Shown: one piece after another, positions 15,935-23,809 of the stretch
How positions within the stretch are numbered: position 1 is the first letter of the stretch
How the letters are laid out: every line of letters begins with the position of its first letter
From: Natrialba asiatica DSM 12278
GTDB taxonomy: Archaea; Halobacteriota; Halobacteria; Halobacteriales; Natrialbaceae
Assembly: GCF_000337555.1 (NCBI RefSeq)
Contig: NZ_AOIO01000014.1
Coordinates: 1 to 59,989, forward strand
DNA: 59,989 nucleotides
Reading direction: 5' to 3'
The notes under the pieces: generated by a model
The model's database searches: none
What the model was told of the DNA's origin: nothing
The model's input: only the letters and a program-made list of their open reading frames with translations
Program-made: the position numbers and the translations under genes

Positions 15935-16753
15935 GTGACCGAGACCGACGTTCGTGACGCGATCATGACCGCAACTTACGAGGCGCTGTGTGAGCACGGC
16001 TACACCGATCTCACGGCCCAGCACATCGCCGATAGGACGGACAAGAGCAAGTCCCTGCTGTTCTATCACTACGACTCGAAGGAGGATCTCATTGCCGACT
16101 TTATCGGCTACCTGACCGAGTGGTTCGACGAACGCGTCACCCAGACGACAGGCCAACCGCCCGTCGATCGGCTAGCGATGATCGTCGACTGGTTCCTCTA
16201 CGGGTCGCCCGACGCCGACAACGAACGCCGGTCATTTCACACGGCGATGCTCGAACTTCGGACCCAGGCGCCGCACAACGAGCAGTATCTGGAGCAACTC
16301 CGCCGGAGTGACGACCATCTTCGAGAGACGATCGAGGAAATCCTCGCGGACGGAATCGAGGCGGGACAGTTCGTCGACCACGATACGGAGGAGATGGCGC
16401 TGTTATTGATCGCAACCCTCGACGGCGCACGAATTCGGCAACTCACGCTCGACCGTGATCGGTATCTCGACCAGGTGCGTGCCAGCACCGTCACGCGGCT
16501 CTTTGCAGACGTTCTGGCGCCCGACATCGAGTTCCCGTCCAAACTGTCTCGCGACGATATCTCTCCCGCTCACGTCTCCGTCGAGCCCGCTTCAGAGAGC
16601 GAGCGAGAGACTGAAAACGAAACGGAAGCCGAGGGCGAGGGCAGTGATGGGGGCGAGACGACGGTCGAGAGCGAGAGTGAGAGTGAAAACAATGCCGGCG
16701 ACACCGCCAGCGGCCAAGAGACGAACCCCGACACTAGTGATCCGACGGAATGA
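15935..16753 (+). CDS. TetR/AcrR family transcriptional regulator with acidic tail
   Basis: This 272-residue regulator has an N-terminal TetR helix-turn-helix (about 5-50, with LTAQHIADRTDKSKSLLFYH followed by YDSKEDLI) and an all-helical ligand and dimer domain to about residue 200. The last 55 residues are a low-complexity tail of Glu, Ser and Thr encoded by GAGAGC/GAGAGT repeats. I start at the GTG at 15935 (MTETDVRDAIMTATYEALCE). A TATA box CTTTTATGCG about 25 bp upstream supports a leaderless message from there. An ATG at 15965 would cut into the HTH. The following gene lies 44 bp downstream and may be co-transcribed. Confidence 0.85.
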   Translation: MTETDVRDAIMTATYEALCEHGYTDLTAQHIADRTDKSKSLLFYHYDSKEDLIADFIGYLTEWFDERVTQTTGQPPVDRLAMIVDWFLYGSPDADNERRSFHTAMLELRTQAPHNEQYLEQLRRSDDHLRETIEEILADGIEAGQFVDHDTEEMALLLIATLDGARIRQLTLDRDRYLDQVRASTVTRLFADVLAPDIEFPSKLSRDDISPAHVSVEPASESERETENETEAEGEGSDGGETTVESESESENNAGDTASGQETNPDTSDPTE

Positions 16754-16797
16754 CCGACGGCAGACCAACCCACTAGCCACCACGTACCCAGTAAGCT

Positions 16798-18213
16798 ATG
16801 AGCGACCACCCCTCCACAGACGAGCCGACTCGGACCTCTGACGACCCGCTTTCCGACCTTTCCTCCCCGATGCGGGGCGTCGTAGCCGATGCAGTACCAC
16901 CGCACGAGCGCTCGCTTCCCGTTACGCTCTGTCACCTCGCCGCTGAACTCGGCTCTTCGTCTCCCACCGATCCCGTTCTCGAGTCGGTGACGACCGCCGT
17001 CTCGCTCTTTGAAGGGTACGTCCGACTCAGGCTCGAACTGCTGGCTGGTGACCGCTATGCGGGCGACCGGTCTCGCGATACTGCCATCCTCGCGAGTGAC
17101 TACCTCCACGCTGGCGCGTACGAAGCGATCGCTGACGCCCCGATTCCCGACGCTCGGACGCTCGATCTCTACCGAACGCTTACGTCCGCCTCGACGACGC
17201 TCTCCCGACAACTACTGACGCTCGTCGACTCGACCGAGTCCCCCCAATCGACACGGGCGGGAGACCGTCTGCGAGAGCCGAAGTCGGCCGAGAACGCTAC
17301 GGTCGCTCTCGATCGACAGACAGCAGTGCCACACTCCAGTTCACGGTCTGGTGTCCACTCACCCTCCCACGGGGACCACTCCGACCGATCACAGCAGCCG
17401 TCCTCTCACGCCCACACTCAGACGGATCGCACACCGTCTCCGTCCTCGCGGTCACGTTCCGACGCCACCAGGCTGTCCGCGCATCCGATACCCACCCTCG
17501 CCGCAACCGCTGCTGAACTCGGTGCCACCGCCGTCGGGGCAACGGAGGAGACGAGAGCTGCAGTGGCAACCTACAGCCGCTCGCTTCTCGCTGCGCTCAC
17601 CGCCCGCTCCATCGCAACCGACGACGAAGCCCCCCTCGAGATCGCGCTCCGTGAACTCTCGGGACGGGACGACCGTGGACGGTCAGAGTCCGCCGTCGCC
17701 GACGAGTTCACCGTCGTTTCCTACACTGAAAGGGAGAGCGCCGAGCGAGCGGGGGACGACGTGGATGGATCTGAAGCCGCGAACCGGGATCGGGATCGGG
17801 GTCGGGGTCGAGATCGAGATTTACGAGCGCTGAACTCGGGTCGCGGGACTCCCGCGTTGTCGGTCTGGCCCTCGTTGGCAGTGGTTTCGCAGTCGGTGCC
17901 GCCGGTGGGCCACTCGCCGGAGCCGGGGGCGGGGGCGGGGACAGGACCAGGATCAACGTCAGCGACTGCGCCTTCCGAAACCGATAGAGAGATGGACACC
18001 GCTGATGAACGTGGGGTGAGTACTGATGCCCTCAACCGTGCACGGCAGGCAGTCGAGACGATCACTGTCGAGGCTGCGGGGGCATCCGACGTTCGGCAGC
18101 TCCGGGACCTCCTTGACCGGGCGACACGGCTTCCATTCGAAGCAGATGGGAGTGGGAAACCGGCCGGGTCAGACGACGAGCAAGAACGGGCTGTCAGCGA
18201 TGATGCGGACTGA
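16798..18213 (+). CDS. isoprenoid-synthase-like protein with disordered insertions
   Basis: The 471-residue protein consists of helical blocks broken by long low-complexity spacers. The first block (about 25-145) contains LFEGYVRLRLELLAGDRYAG and AILASDYLHAGAYEAIADAP, which resembles polyprenyl-synthase-like proteins of haloarchaea (the GDYLHAxAY pattern). The DDxxD metal motifs needed for prenyl transfer are not visible, so it is probably not a working synthase. Other helical blocks lie at about 220-290 and 395-440. The spacers (about 147-215 and 285-395) are Ser, Asp and Arg rich and encoded by hexamer repeats such as GGGATC and GGGGGC. It follows the TetR gene on the same strand. Confidence 0.5.
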   Translation: MSDHPSTDEPTRTSDDPLSDLSSPMRGVVADAVPPHERSLPVTLCHLAAELGSSSPTDPVLESVTTAVSLFEGYVRLRLELLAGDRYAGDRSRDTAILASDYLHAGAYEAIADAPIPDARTLDLYRTLTSASTTLSRQLLTLVDSTESPQSTRAGDRLREPKSAENATVALDRQTAVPHSSSRSGVHSPSHGDHSDRSQQPSSHAHTQTDRTPSPSSRSRSDATRLSAHPIPTLAATAAELGATAVGATEETRAAVATYSRSLLAALTARSIATDDEAPLEIALRELSGRDDRGRSESAVADEFTVVSYTERESAERAGDDVDGSEAANRDRDRGRGRDRDLRALNSGRGTPALSVWPSLAVVSQSVPPVGHSPEPGAGAGTGPGSTSATAPSETDREMDTADERGVSTDALNRARQAVETITVEAAGASDVRQLRDLLDRATRLPFEADGSGKPAGSDDEQERAVSDDAD

Positions 18214-18357
18214 CCGCGCCGACGAAAAACCGGTGTCGAAACCGAACCCGAAACCGAATTCGAACTCGGACTCGAGATCGGCGACTGAACTCGCCAGCAA
18301 TCACGGCAGACGAGACTGACTGCGACGGGAACCACACCGATACCACTACCACTACCG

Positions 18358-18702
18358 ATGTCACAGATTCAGCTCCAACCGTCCAATCGGCCACGCTGGC
18401 CCGCATACCTGCTGTCCGCATTTATCGCCGGCCTCGGACACTGGTATCTGGGCTACTGGAAACGCGGTGCGAGTTGGTTCGGGCTCTACGTGCTCGCGCT
18501 TGCGTTCCTGAGCGCACGGACGGTTTCCGGTGCGTTCGAACCCGGTGACCCCTTCGTCGTTACCGCGTTGCAGTTCGATGCCGTGACCTACACCGACGTT
18601 GCAGTCCCGCTCGCCGTGTTACTGGTCTGCCTTCTCGACGTCTATCTGCTCGGCCTCGCGACGGCCCGATCGTCCGAGGACCCGACGACGTCTAACTCGT
18701 AG
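18358..18702 (+). CDS. small TM2-like membrane protein
   Basis: This 114-residue protein has about three hydrophobic helices. The first part, PAYLLSAFIAGLGHWYLGYW, is the TM2-like pattern (a membrane helix with a GxGHxYLG turn and a following KRG). The last part carries PLAVLLVCLLDVYLLGLATA. The function is unknown; such proteins are often small membrane accessory factors. The spacer before it (18214-18357) contains a hexamer tract (AAACCGAACCCG-like), one CTGAACTC word and ACCACT repeats, but no gene. Confidence 0.7.
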   Translation: MSQIQLQPSNRPRWPAYLLSAFIAGLGHWYLGYWKRGASWFGLYVLALAFLSARTVSGAFEPGDPFVVTALQFDAVTYTDVAVPLAVLLVCLLDVYLLGLATARSSEDPTTSNS

Positions 18703-18817
18703 CTGCATGCTGTGATCGGGACGAACTCGACTACCGGTCGACGCGGACAGGGTGAGGTAGCGCCCGAATTGGGACTAACCGACGGTATCAAACGGCCTGA
18801 ATCGCTAGCTGTCCGCA

Positions 18818-20059
18818 ATGAATATTCGGTTCCTGGGCGGTGCAGGGGAAGTCGGCCGGAGTGCGGTTCTGGTTAACGACCGTCTCCTGCTCGACTACGG
18901 GATAAAATCGGGGAACCAGCCGCAGTTCCCGGGCGACGTCGACCCGGAAGCGGTCGTGGCGAGCCACGGCCACCTCGACCACGTGGGAACGATCCCGTCG
19001 CTGCTGAGCGGCAGCGCCCGGCCGCCGATCCACTGGACGCCGCCGACGCGCGAGCTCGCACTAACCCTCGCGCGGGACACGTTGAAACTGCACGGGGGCA
19101 CTCTCCAGTGTCCGTTCACCGAGACGGACGTCCAGCGTGTGACGCAGGTCTCGAAGACCCACGGCTATCGCGAGCCGTTCGAGGCCGCTGGCCACGAGGT
19201 GACGTTTTTCGACGCCGGTCACATCCCCGGCTCGGCACACGTGCTTGTTGACGACGGGGAGACCCGACTACTCTATACGGGCGATTTCCACACTGACGAC
19301 CAGCAGTTAGTGTCCGCCACGACCGCCCGCCCCGACGCCGACGTGGTGGTCTGTGAGAGCACCTATTCCGACGTCGAACACGCGGAACGATCGACGGTCG
19401 AAAACCGGTTCGTCGAAAGCGTCGAGCGGACACTCTGGGAGGGCGGCACCGTCGTGATCCCCGCGTTCGCTATCGGACGCACCCAGGAGATGCTGCTGCT
19501 CTGCGAGCGACACGATATCCCCTGCTACGTGGATGGAATGGGAAAACGAATCACGGAAATGCTGCAGCACCACCCAACGTTCGTCCGCGACGCAGACGCG
19601 CTTCAGCGGGCGAAATCTCACGCTCGGTTCGTCACCGGGCGGGACGGCCAACGGAAGCGTATCGCGGAGCAGAACACGGCGATCATAACCACCAGTGGGA
19701 TGCTCCACGGCGGCCCCGCGATGACCTACGTCCCGGCGATCCGCTCGAATCCCGTCAACAAGATCGCCATGACCGGCTACCAAGTCGAGGGAACGCCCGG
19801 CCGCGACCTGCTCGACACGGGCAGTGCCGAGATCGACGGCCGGCGGATGCCCGTCAGCGCCCGGGTCCAACAGTTCGACTTCTCCGCCCACGCCGACCGA
19901 ACGGGGCTCCTCGAGTTCATCGAGTCCTATCGGGACGAGACGATCCTCGTGAATCACGGCGACCGCTGTGGGGACTTCGCGGCGGAGCTCCGTGCCGACG
20001 GCTTCGACGCGAGCGCTCCCGAACGCGGGGATCGCTGGTCCGACGCCGCCTACCGATAA
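18818..20059 (+). CDS. beta-CASP metallo-beta-lactamase-fold ribonuclease (CPSF-like)
   Basis: This 413-residue protein is a two-zinc hydrolase of the beta-CASP group, which cuts or trims RNA. The MBL motif HGHLDH lies at about residues 51-56, further ligands are in DAGHIPGSAH and YTGDFH, and the beta-CASP cap region is around VVIPAFAIGRTQEMLLLCER. The late motifs TTSGMLHGGPAM and DFSAHAD are typical of archaeal CPSF/RNase J relatives. No N-terminal KH domains are present, so it matches the shorter aCPSF2-like form. Its end overlaps by 10 bp a broken nuclease gene on the other strand. Confidence 0.9.
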   Translation: MNIRFLGGAGEVGRSAVLVNDRLLLDYGIKSGNQPQFPGDVDPEAVVASHGHLDHVGTIPSLLSGSARPPIHWTPPTRELALTLARDTLKLHGGTLQCPFTETDVQRVTQVSKTHGYREPFEAAGHEVTFFDAGHIPGSAHVLVDDGETRLLYTGDFHTDDQQLVSATTARPDADVVVCESTYSDVEHAERSTVENRFVESVERTLWEGGTVVIPAFAIGRTQEMLLLCERHDIPCYVDGMGKRITEMLQHHPTFVRDADALQRAKSHARFVTGRDGQRKRIAEQNTAIITTSGMLHGGPAMTYVPAIRSNPVNKIAMTGYQVEGTPGRDLLDTGSAEIDGRRMPVSARVQQFDFSAHADRTGLLEFIESYRDETILVNHGDRCGDFAAELRADGFDASAPERGDRWSDAAYR

Positions 20060-20232
20060 CGAACCGGGCCCGCGCGGTGAATCACCCGGCCGTCGACAAC
20101 CTCCATCAGAATGTCCCGTCCTTCGTCCGCCGTCCGTGCTGACTGGCTGACGTTCTCGTAGCCGCGGTGACGGAACACGTCGACCATCAGATCCTCGAAT
20201 TCGTAGCCGGAGAGGTCGTCAAGTAGTGTCAT
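20050..20232 (-). pseudogene. truncated Mrr-type restriction endonuclease domain
   Basis: The 60 residues MTLLDDLSGYEFEDLMVDVF through RTADEGRDILMEV match the N-terminal half of the Mrr-cat nuclease fold found in haloarchaeal proteins of 150-300 residues. The first active-site Asp (DEGRD) is present, but the chain ends just where the E-x-K part should begin, with an unrelated tail (VIHRAGPVRYR). The end overlaps the convergent ribonuclease gene. It is most simply a gene cut by deletion. The spacer to 20386 shows nothing else apart from one CTGAACTC word. Confidence 0.6.
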
Positions 20233-20386
20233 CGCAGATAGCGAGTCTTTCCGCGGCGGTGCCGACAGTCTTTCGGCCGCGACCGTCGGTCATCACGATA
20301 GGACGCTGAACTCGGCCGGTTGTCGTCCGCTCGTCGGCCGCCCGTAAGGTGTAGCCTTTTCCCCGCGGGCGAGGTACGCACGACAA

Positions 20387-21088
20387 ATGAGTTCCGTCGA
20401 AACCCCACACGAGACGGCGCGGGGATTCGGCCTTTCGGGCCGAGAGGTGCGCGTCATCGGCGGTGCGAGCGTGCTAATGGCGATCAACGTCGCGTTGATG
20501 TACGCCTTCGTGGCGACGCCGCTCGCGGTCGTCAACGACTACCTGTTCGGCATCGCGCCGATTCTCGGCGTGGTCGTCTACGGCGCGGCGATCACGGGCG
20601 GCCAGCTCGTCGCGGAACGAGGCGTCACCAACGGCGACACGGGAATCGCGTTCGTCGGAATGGTCCTCCTGCAACTCGCGTTCGGCGTCTTCGGCGCCGG
20701 CGTCCTCTCGATCGCCCCTGCAGACGTACAACTTCAGGTTCTCGGGCTGACGGCGCTCGTCGTCGCCGTCGTGACGGCGCTGATCTCCGGGTACGTCTAC
20801 GCGCGCAGTGCCACGTTCGAACACTGGGGACGGTTCGCCAACTTCGCGTTCCTCGGCGGCATCGGCGCCATCGCGATCGGAAGTTTCGTCCTTCCGGAAT
20901 TGCTGCTCGTCGGCTTCGTGCTGGTGTTCCTGGGCTTTCTGCTTCGACTCGGCTACGAGATTTGGCAAGTCAGAGACAACCGGAACGCCTCGATCGGCTT
21001 GCAGACGATCGGCGTCTACATCGCCGTCGCCGGCGTTTTCGTCCACGTGCTCCAGCTCGTGTTGCGGTACGTGCTCTCCCAGGAGTAG
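20387..21088 (+). CDS. seven-helix membrane protein, Bax inhibitor-1-like
   Basis: This 233-residue integral membrane protein has about seven helices and a soluble N-terminus of 22 residues. The spacing of helices and the ending (YEIWQVRDNRNASIGLQTIG, then VFVHVLQLVLRYVLSQE) resemble the Bax inhibitor-1/YccA family, in which a DTQ-like loop precedes a last helix pair. The family forms pH-sensitive calcium leak channels in bacteria. The match is by pattern and not strong. The open frame also codes in two other phases, but only this one is hydrophobic throughout. It is convergent with the DHH gene. Confidence 0.65.
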   Translation: MSSVETPHETARGFGLSGREVRVIGGASVLMAINVALMYAFVATPLAVVNDYLFGIAPILGVVVYGAAITGGQLVAERGVTNGDTGIAFVGMVLLQLAFGVFGAGVLSIAPADVQLQVLGLTALVVAVVTALISGYVYARSATFEHWGRFANFAFLGGIGAIAIGSFVLPELLLVGFVLVFLGFLLRLGYEIWQVRDNRNASIGLQTIGVYIAVAGVFVHVLQLVLRYVLSQE

Positions 21089-21106
21089 CGGGTCGCCGAG
21101 TTCACC

Positions 21107-22357
21107 CTATTCGTCGTCGGAATCGTCGTCGCTTTCACCGTCATCCGTCGCGACGACAGTCCGGAACGCATCGAGGATCACCTGTTTCGTCACCGCACCG
21201 CGAGACGTCCAGTGGGTCGCGTAATCGAGCATGTCGTCGTAGATATCGGGCTTACAGCCCGCCGCCTTCGGGTGGCCGCCGCCGTTTACCTTCCCCGCAA
21301 CCTCGTGGCAGCGGTCGAACTCGTCCGTGCCGCGGATCGACGCGGAGCCGGCGGGCTTGACGATCACCGACGCGTCGGCTCCGTCCTCGCGCATCGCCTC
21401 GGCCACCTCGTTCTGCGAACACCGACCGTAGGTGATCCCGACCGTGTAGCCGCCGATCTCGCGGAACTCGGCCCGCCCGAGCGCCTGCTCGATGAGCTGT
21501 TCCTTTTCGACCCGCCGCTCCGCGATGAACGCCGTGACCCACTCGGGCAGGTCGACGCCGTACTCGCGGACGACCTCGACGTACTCCGCGGGATCGGTCC
21601 AGTAGGCGTAATCCGCCAGATCGTCGCTGCGCGGGTCCTCGCGGAGCCAGAGGTCGTGGTCCCGCGTCACCGCCGCGAGTTCTTCGTACATCTGGTCGAA
21701 CTCGAACTCGAGCGAGCGGTAGACGACGTCTGCACTACACTCCTCGTCGGAGTCGCCGACGACGAGTTCAGCGCCGGCCTCCCGCACGGCCGCGGCCACG
21801 TCGTCGTCCCACTGGTGGTGGTCGTACCAGGCGACGCTGCCGGCGGTTTCGAGCGCGGCGTCGAGTTCGTCGGCGACGTACTCGTAGCGGTCGGGACAGA
21901 GGTCGCAGACGAAGAGATCGATGCCGTCGTCGCCGAACTGGGCGACGCGGGCGAGTGCGTCCTCGACGTTGTGGGGGCTGGCGGGGACGAGCGCGACGGA
22001 GTGTGGTGTTGGCTCGGGTTCCTCGAGGGGTTCGTCGGCGTCCCCGGCGGTGAGTGCGATGCTTTCTTCGTCGGCGTCGTCGACCGCGTCCGCGACCTGG
22101 CCGTCGTCATCCGTCCCGGCGTCCGGTTCCGGGACGGCCTGCACGTCGTCGTAGGCTTCTCGAATCAGCGCGACGCAGGCGAGGCCGTCGGCGTCGGGGT
22201 CCGCGATAACGGCGGCGTCGGCTCCCTCGAGTACGGCTTCGATCTGTTCGTCTTCGATGTCCTCCTCGAGTTCGTCGGGGAGGAAGAAGCCGGTGCCGGG
22301 CAGGACCGACTTGCGGGCGAGCGGGAGGTCGCCGCTGTCGATGAGTTCGTCGTACAT
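21107..22357 (-). CDS. DHH/DHHA1 phosphoesterase (RecJ-like nuclease family)
   Basis: This 416-residue protein has an N-terminal DHH domain with DPDADG (residues 53-58) and WYDHHQWDD as manganese-binding motifs, and a C-terminal DHHA1 domain with GGGHPKAAG, the substrate loop. A very acidic insertion (about 75-120) follows the first motif. Such archaeal proteins act as single-strand nucleases or phosphodiesterases in DNA replication and repair. I start at the ATG at 22357 (MYDELIDSGDLPLARKSVLP); the open frame upstream to 22675 is basic and is a shadow. The substrate is inferred from the family only. Confidence 0.88.
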   Translation of the reverse strand: MYDELIDSGDLPLARKSVLPGTGFFLPDELEEDIEDEQIEAVLEGADAAVIADPDADGLACVALIREAYDDVQAVPEPDAGTDDDGQVADAVDDADEESIALTAGDADEPLEEPEPTPHSVALVPASPHNVEDALARVAQFGDDGIDLFVCDLCPDRYEYVADELDAALETAGSVAWYDHHQWDDDVAAAVREAGAELVVGDSDEECSADVVYRSLEFEFDQMYEELAAVTRDHDLWLREDPRSDDLADYAYWTDPAEYVEVVREYGVDLPEWVTAFIAERRVEKEQLIEQALGRAEFREIGGYTVGITYGRCSQNEVAEAMREDGADASVIVKPAGSASIRGTDEFDRCHEVAGKVNGGGHPKAAGCKPDIYDDMLDYATHWTSRGAVTKQVILDAFRTVVATDDGESDDDSDDE

Positions 22358-22476
22358 GGCGAATAGTCGGATGTGGAGGGGGAAGTACTCGCTGGTCTCC
22401 GGTAGCCTGTCGGGATCTGAACGCGTGGACGAACCGTGACGGATACCGTGGCCGGTCCGGATCTCGTCGCACTCGT

Positions 22477-22947
22477 TCAGACGGGGGTCGCCGACTCGTC
22501 CGCATCCGCGTTCGACTGTCGCATGGATTCGAGCTGTCGCACCGTCAGCACCGGGACGGGGGAGGTGCGGACGATTCGTTCGGCGACGCTGCCGAGCAAC
22601 AGTCGGTTCTCGCCGTGGCGACCGCGCGTACCGGTCGCGACGACGTCGGCATCGACCTCGCGGGCGTATTCGCAAATTTCGACTGCCGGGCGTCCCTTCC
22701 GAGTTGCAGTCGTGATCGCGCGGTCTGCGTGGTTCTCGACGGTCGCGAGCGCGGCGTCGGCGGTCGTCTCCAGCGCAGTCCGGAGTTCGTCCCGGAGTTG
22801 CTGCGGGGAGGCGTCGACTTCGCTGGCATCGACGACCGAGAGTGCGTGGACTTCGGCGTCGAACCGGTCTGCGAGGTCGAGCGCAACGTCGACGGCCCGC
22901 GTGACGCTGTCGGAGCCGTCCGTAGCGACGACGACGGTATCGAACAT
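22477..22947 (-). CDS. universal stress protein (UspA family)
   Basis: A 156-residue single-domain Usp protein. It begins MFDTVVVATDGSDSVTRAVD and has the ATP-binding signature GTRGRHGENRLLLGSVAERI, so it should bind ATP and dimerise. The C-terminal extension QSNADADESATP is disordered. The start at 22947 is the family start; the upstream frame has the wrong composition. It is one of three Usp genes within 4 kb around an amino-acid permease. Its role in stress or transport control is inferred. Confidence 0.9.
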   Translation of the reverse strand: MFDTVVVATDGSDSVTRAVDVALDLADRFDAEVHALSVVDASEVDASPQQLRDELRTALETTADAALATVENHADRAITTATRKGRPAVEICEYAREVDADVVATGTRGRHGENRLLLGSVAERIVRTSPVPVLTVRQLESMRQSNADADESATPV

Positions 22948-23020
22948 GGGCGATGGTTGGACGGCGGCTGGTATAAATTCACGGCCCCCGAACAATTCTC
23001 CGTTCGCACCCCCTGCGGCG

Positions 23021-23566
23021 TCACTCGGCGGTATCGCCGTCGAGTTCGGCGTCGGTGAGCGCGTTCACGAGCGTCTCGTACTCGAAGTCGTTGACCGCCA
23101 GCGGCTCGTCTTTGAGCGTCGTGATGACGAACTTCGAACTCGTGCGGCGGATCTCGTCGATGGCCTCGTAATCGGCGACGAGCGACTCGACCATCTGCCG
23201 ATTCGGGACGTGGGCGATGACGACGAAATCAGTCTCGCCCATCGTGAAGTAGACCTGGTTGACGCCTTCGATGGCGGTGAGTTTCTCGCCGACCGTCTGG
23301 TGATAGCCCTCGTCGAAGGTCGCCCAGATTTCGGAGACGAGCGTGATCGACAGCCCCAGTTTCTCGAGGTTCATGTCGTAGCGGTCGTTCTCGAGCACGC
23401 CGGCCTCTTGCAACTGATCGAGTCGGTAGTGGACCGTCGATTTCGGAATGCCCGTCTCCTGGTGGATCTTGTCGGGGCTGGTGACGCCCGTCGATGCGAC
23501 AGCCTTGAGGATTCGAACGTCCTTTTCGTCGAGGTCGACCGTATCGCGTCCTGTGTCATCGCTCAT
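23021..23566 (-). CDS. Lrp/AsnC family transcriptional regulator
   Basis: This 181-residue regulator has an AsnC helix-turn-helix (about 12-60: DEKDVRILKAVASTGVTSPD, then GIPKSTVHYRLDQLQEAG) and a ligand-binding domain (about 70-160) with GVNQVYFTMGETDFVVIAHV. It is divergent from an amino-acid permease gene, with 243 bp between them. That spacer contains a 17-bp inverted repeat, a good candidate operator. Autoregulation and control of the permease in response to an amino acid are likely. Confidence 0.9.
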   Translation of the reverse strand: MSDDTGRDTVDLDEKDVRILKAVASTGVTSPDKIHQETGIPKSTVHYRLDQLQEAGVLENDRYDMNLEKLGLSITLVSEIWATFDEGYHQTVGEKLTAIEGVNQVYFTMGETDFVVIAHVPNRQMVESLVADYEAIDEIRRTSSKFVITTLKDEPLAVNDFEYETLVNALTDAELDGDTAE

Positions 23567-23702
23567 TGTGGGTTCCTCCCGTGTCCGTCCTCCTGCGGCG
23601 GGACGACACTGGTCTCTCTCTACTCTGTCTGCGCAACTGCTGTAATTGTTTCTCTCGCCGGCACTGACCGCAGAACGAGTTCACTCCCCGGTAGATCGAA
23701 TT

Positions 23703-23719
23703 GACAAATTTTGATTGTC
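23703..23719. promoter_or_regulatory. candidate Lrp operator
   Basis: GACAA-7-TTGTC is an inverted repeat in an AT-rich tract of the spacer between the Lrp-type gene and the permease. The AT-rich core and the position about 90 bp before the permease fit an Lrp/AsnC binding site. The permease TATA box is CATTTTATGC at about 23777-23787, some 25 bp before its ATG. Confidence 0.45.
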
Positions 23720-23809
23720 TATAATCCATTACTCATATAGAATATAGAACGATGTCTAATAACACCAGTAGCGATAGCATTTTATGCAATTGTTCTGATT
23801 AGCACGTGT

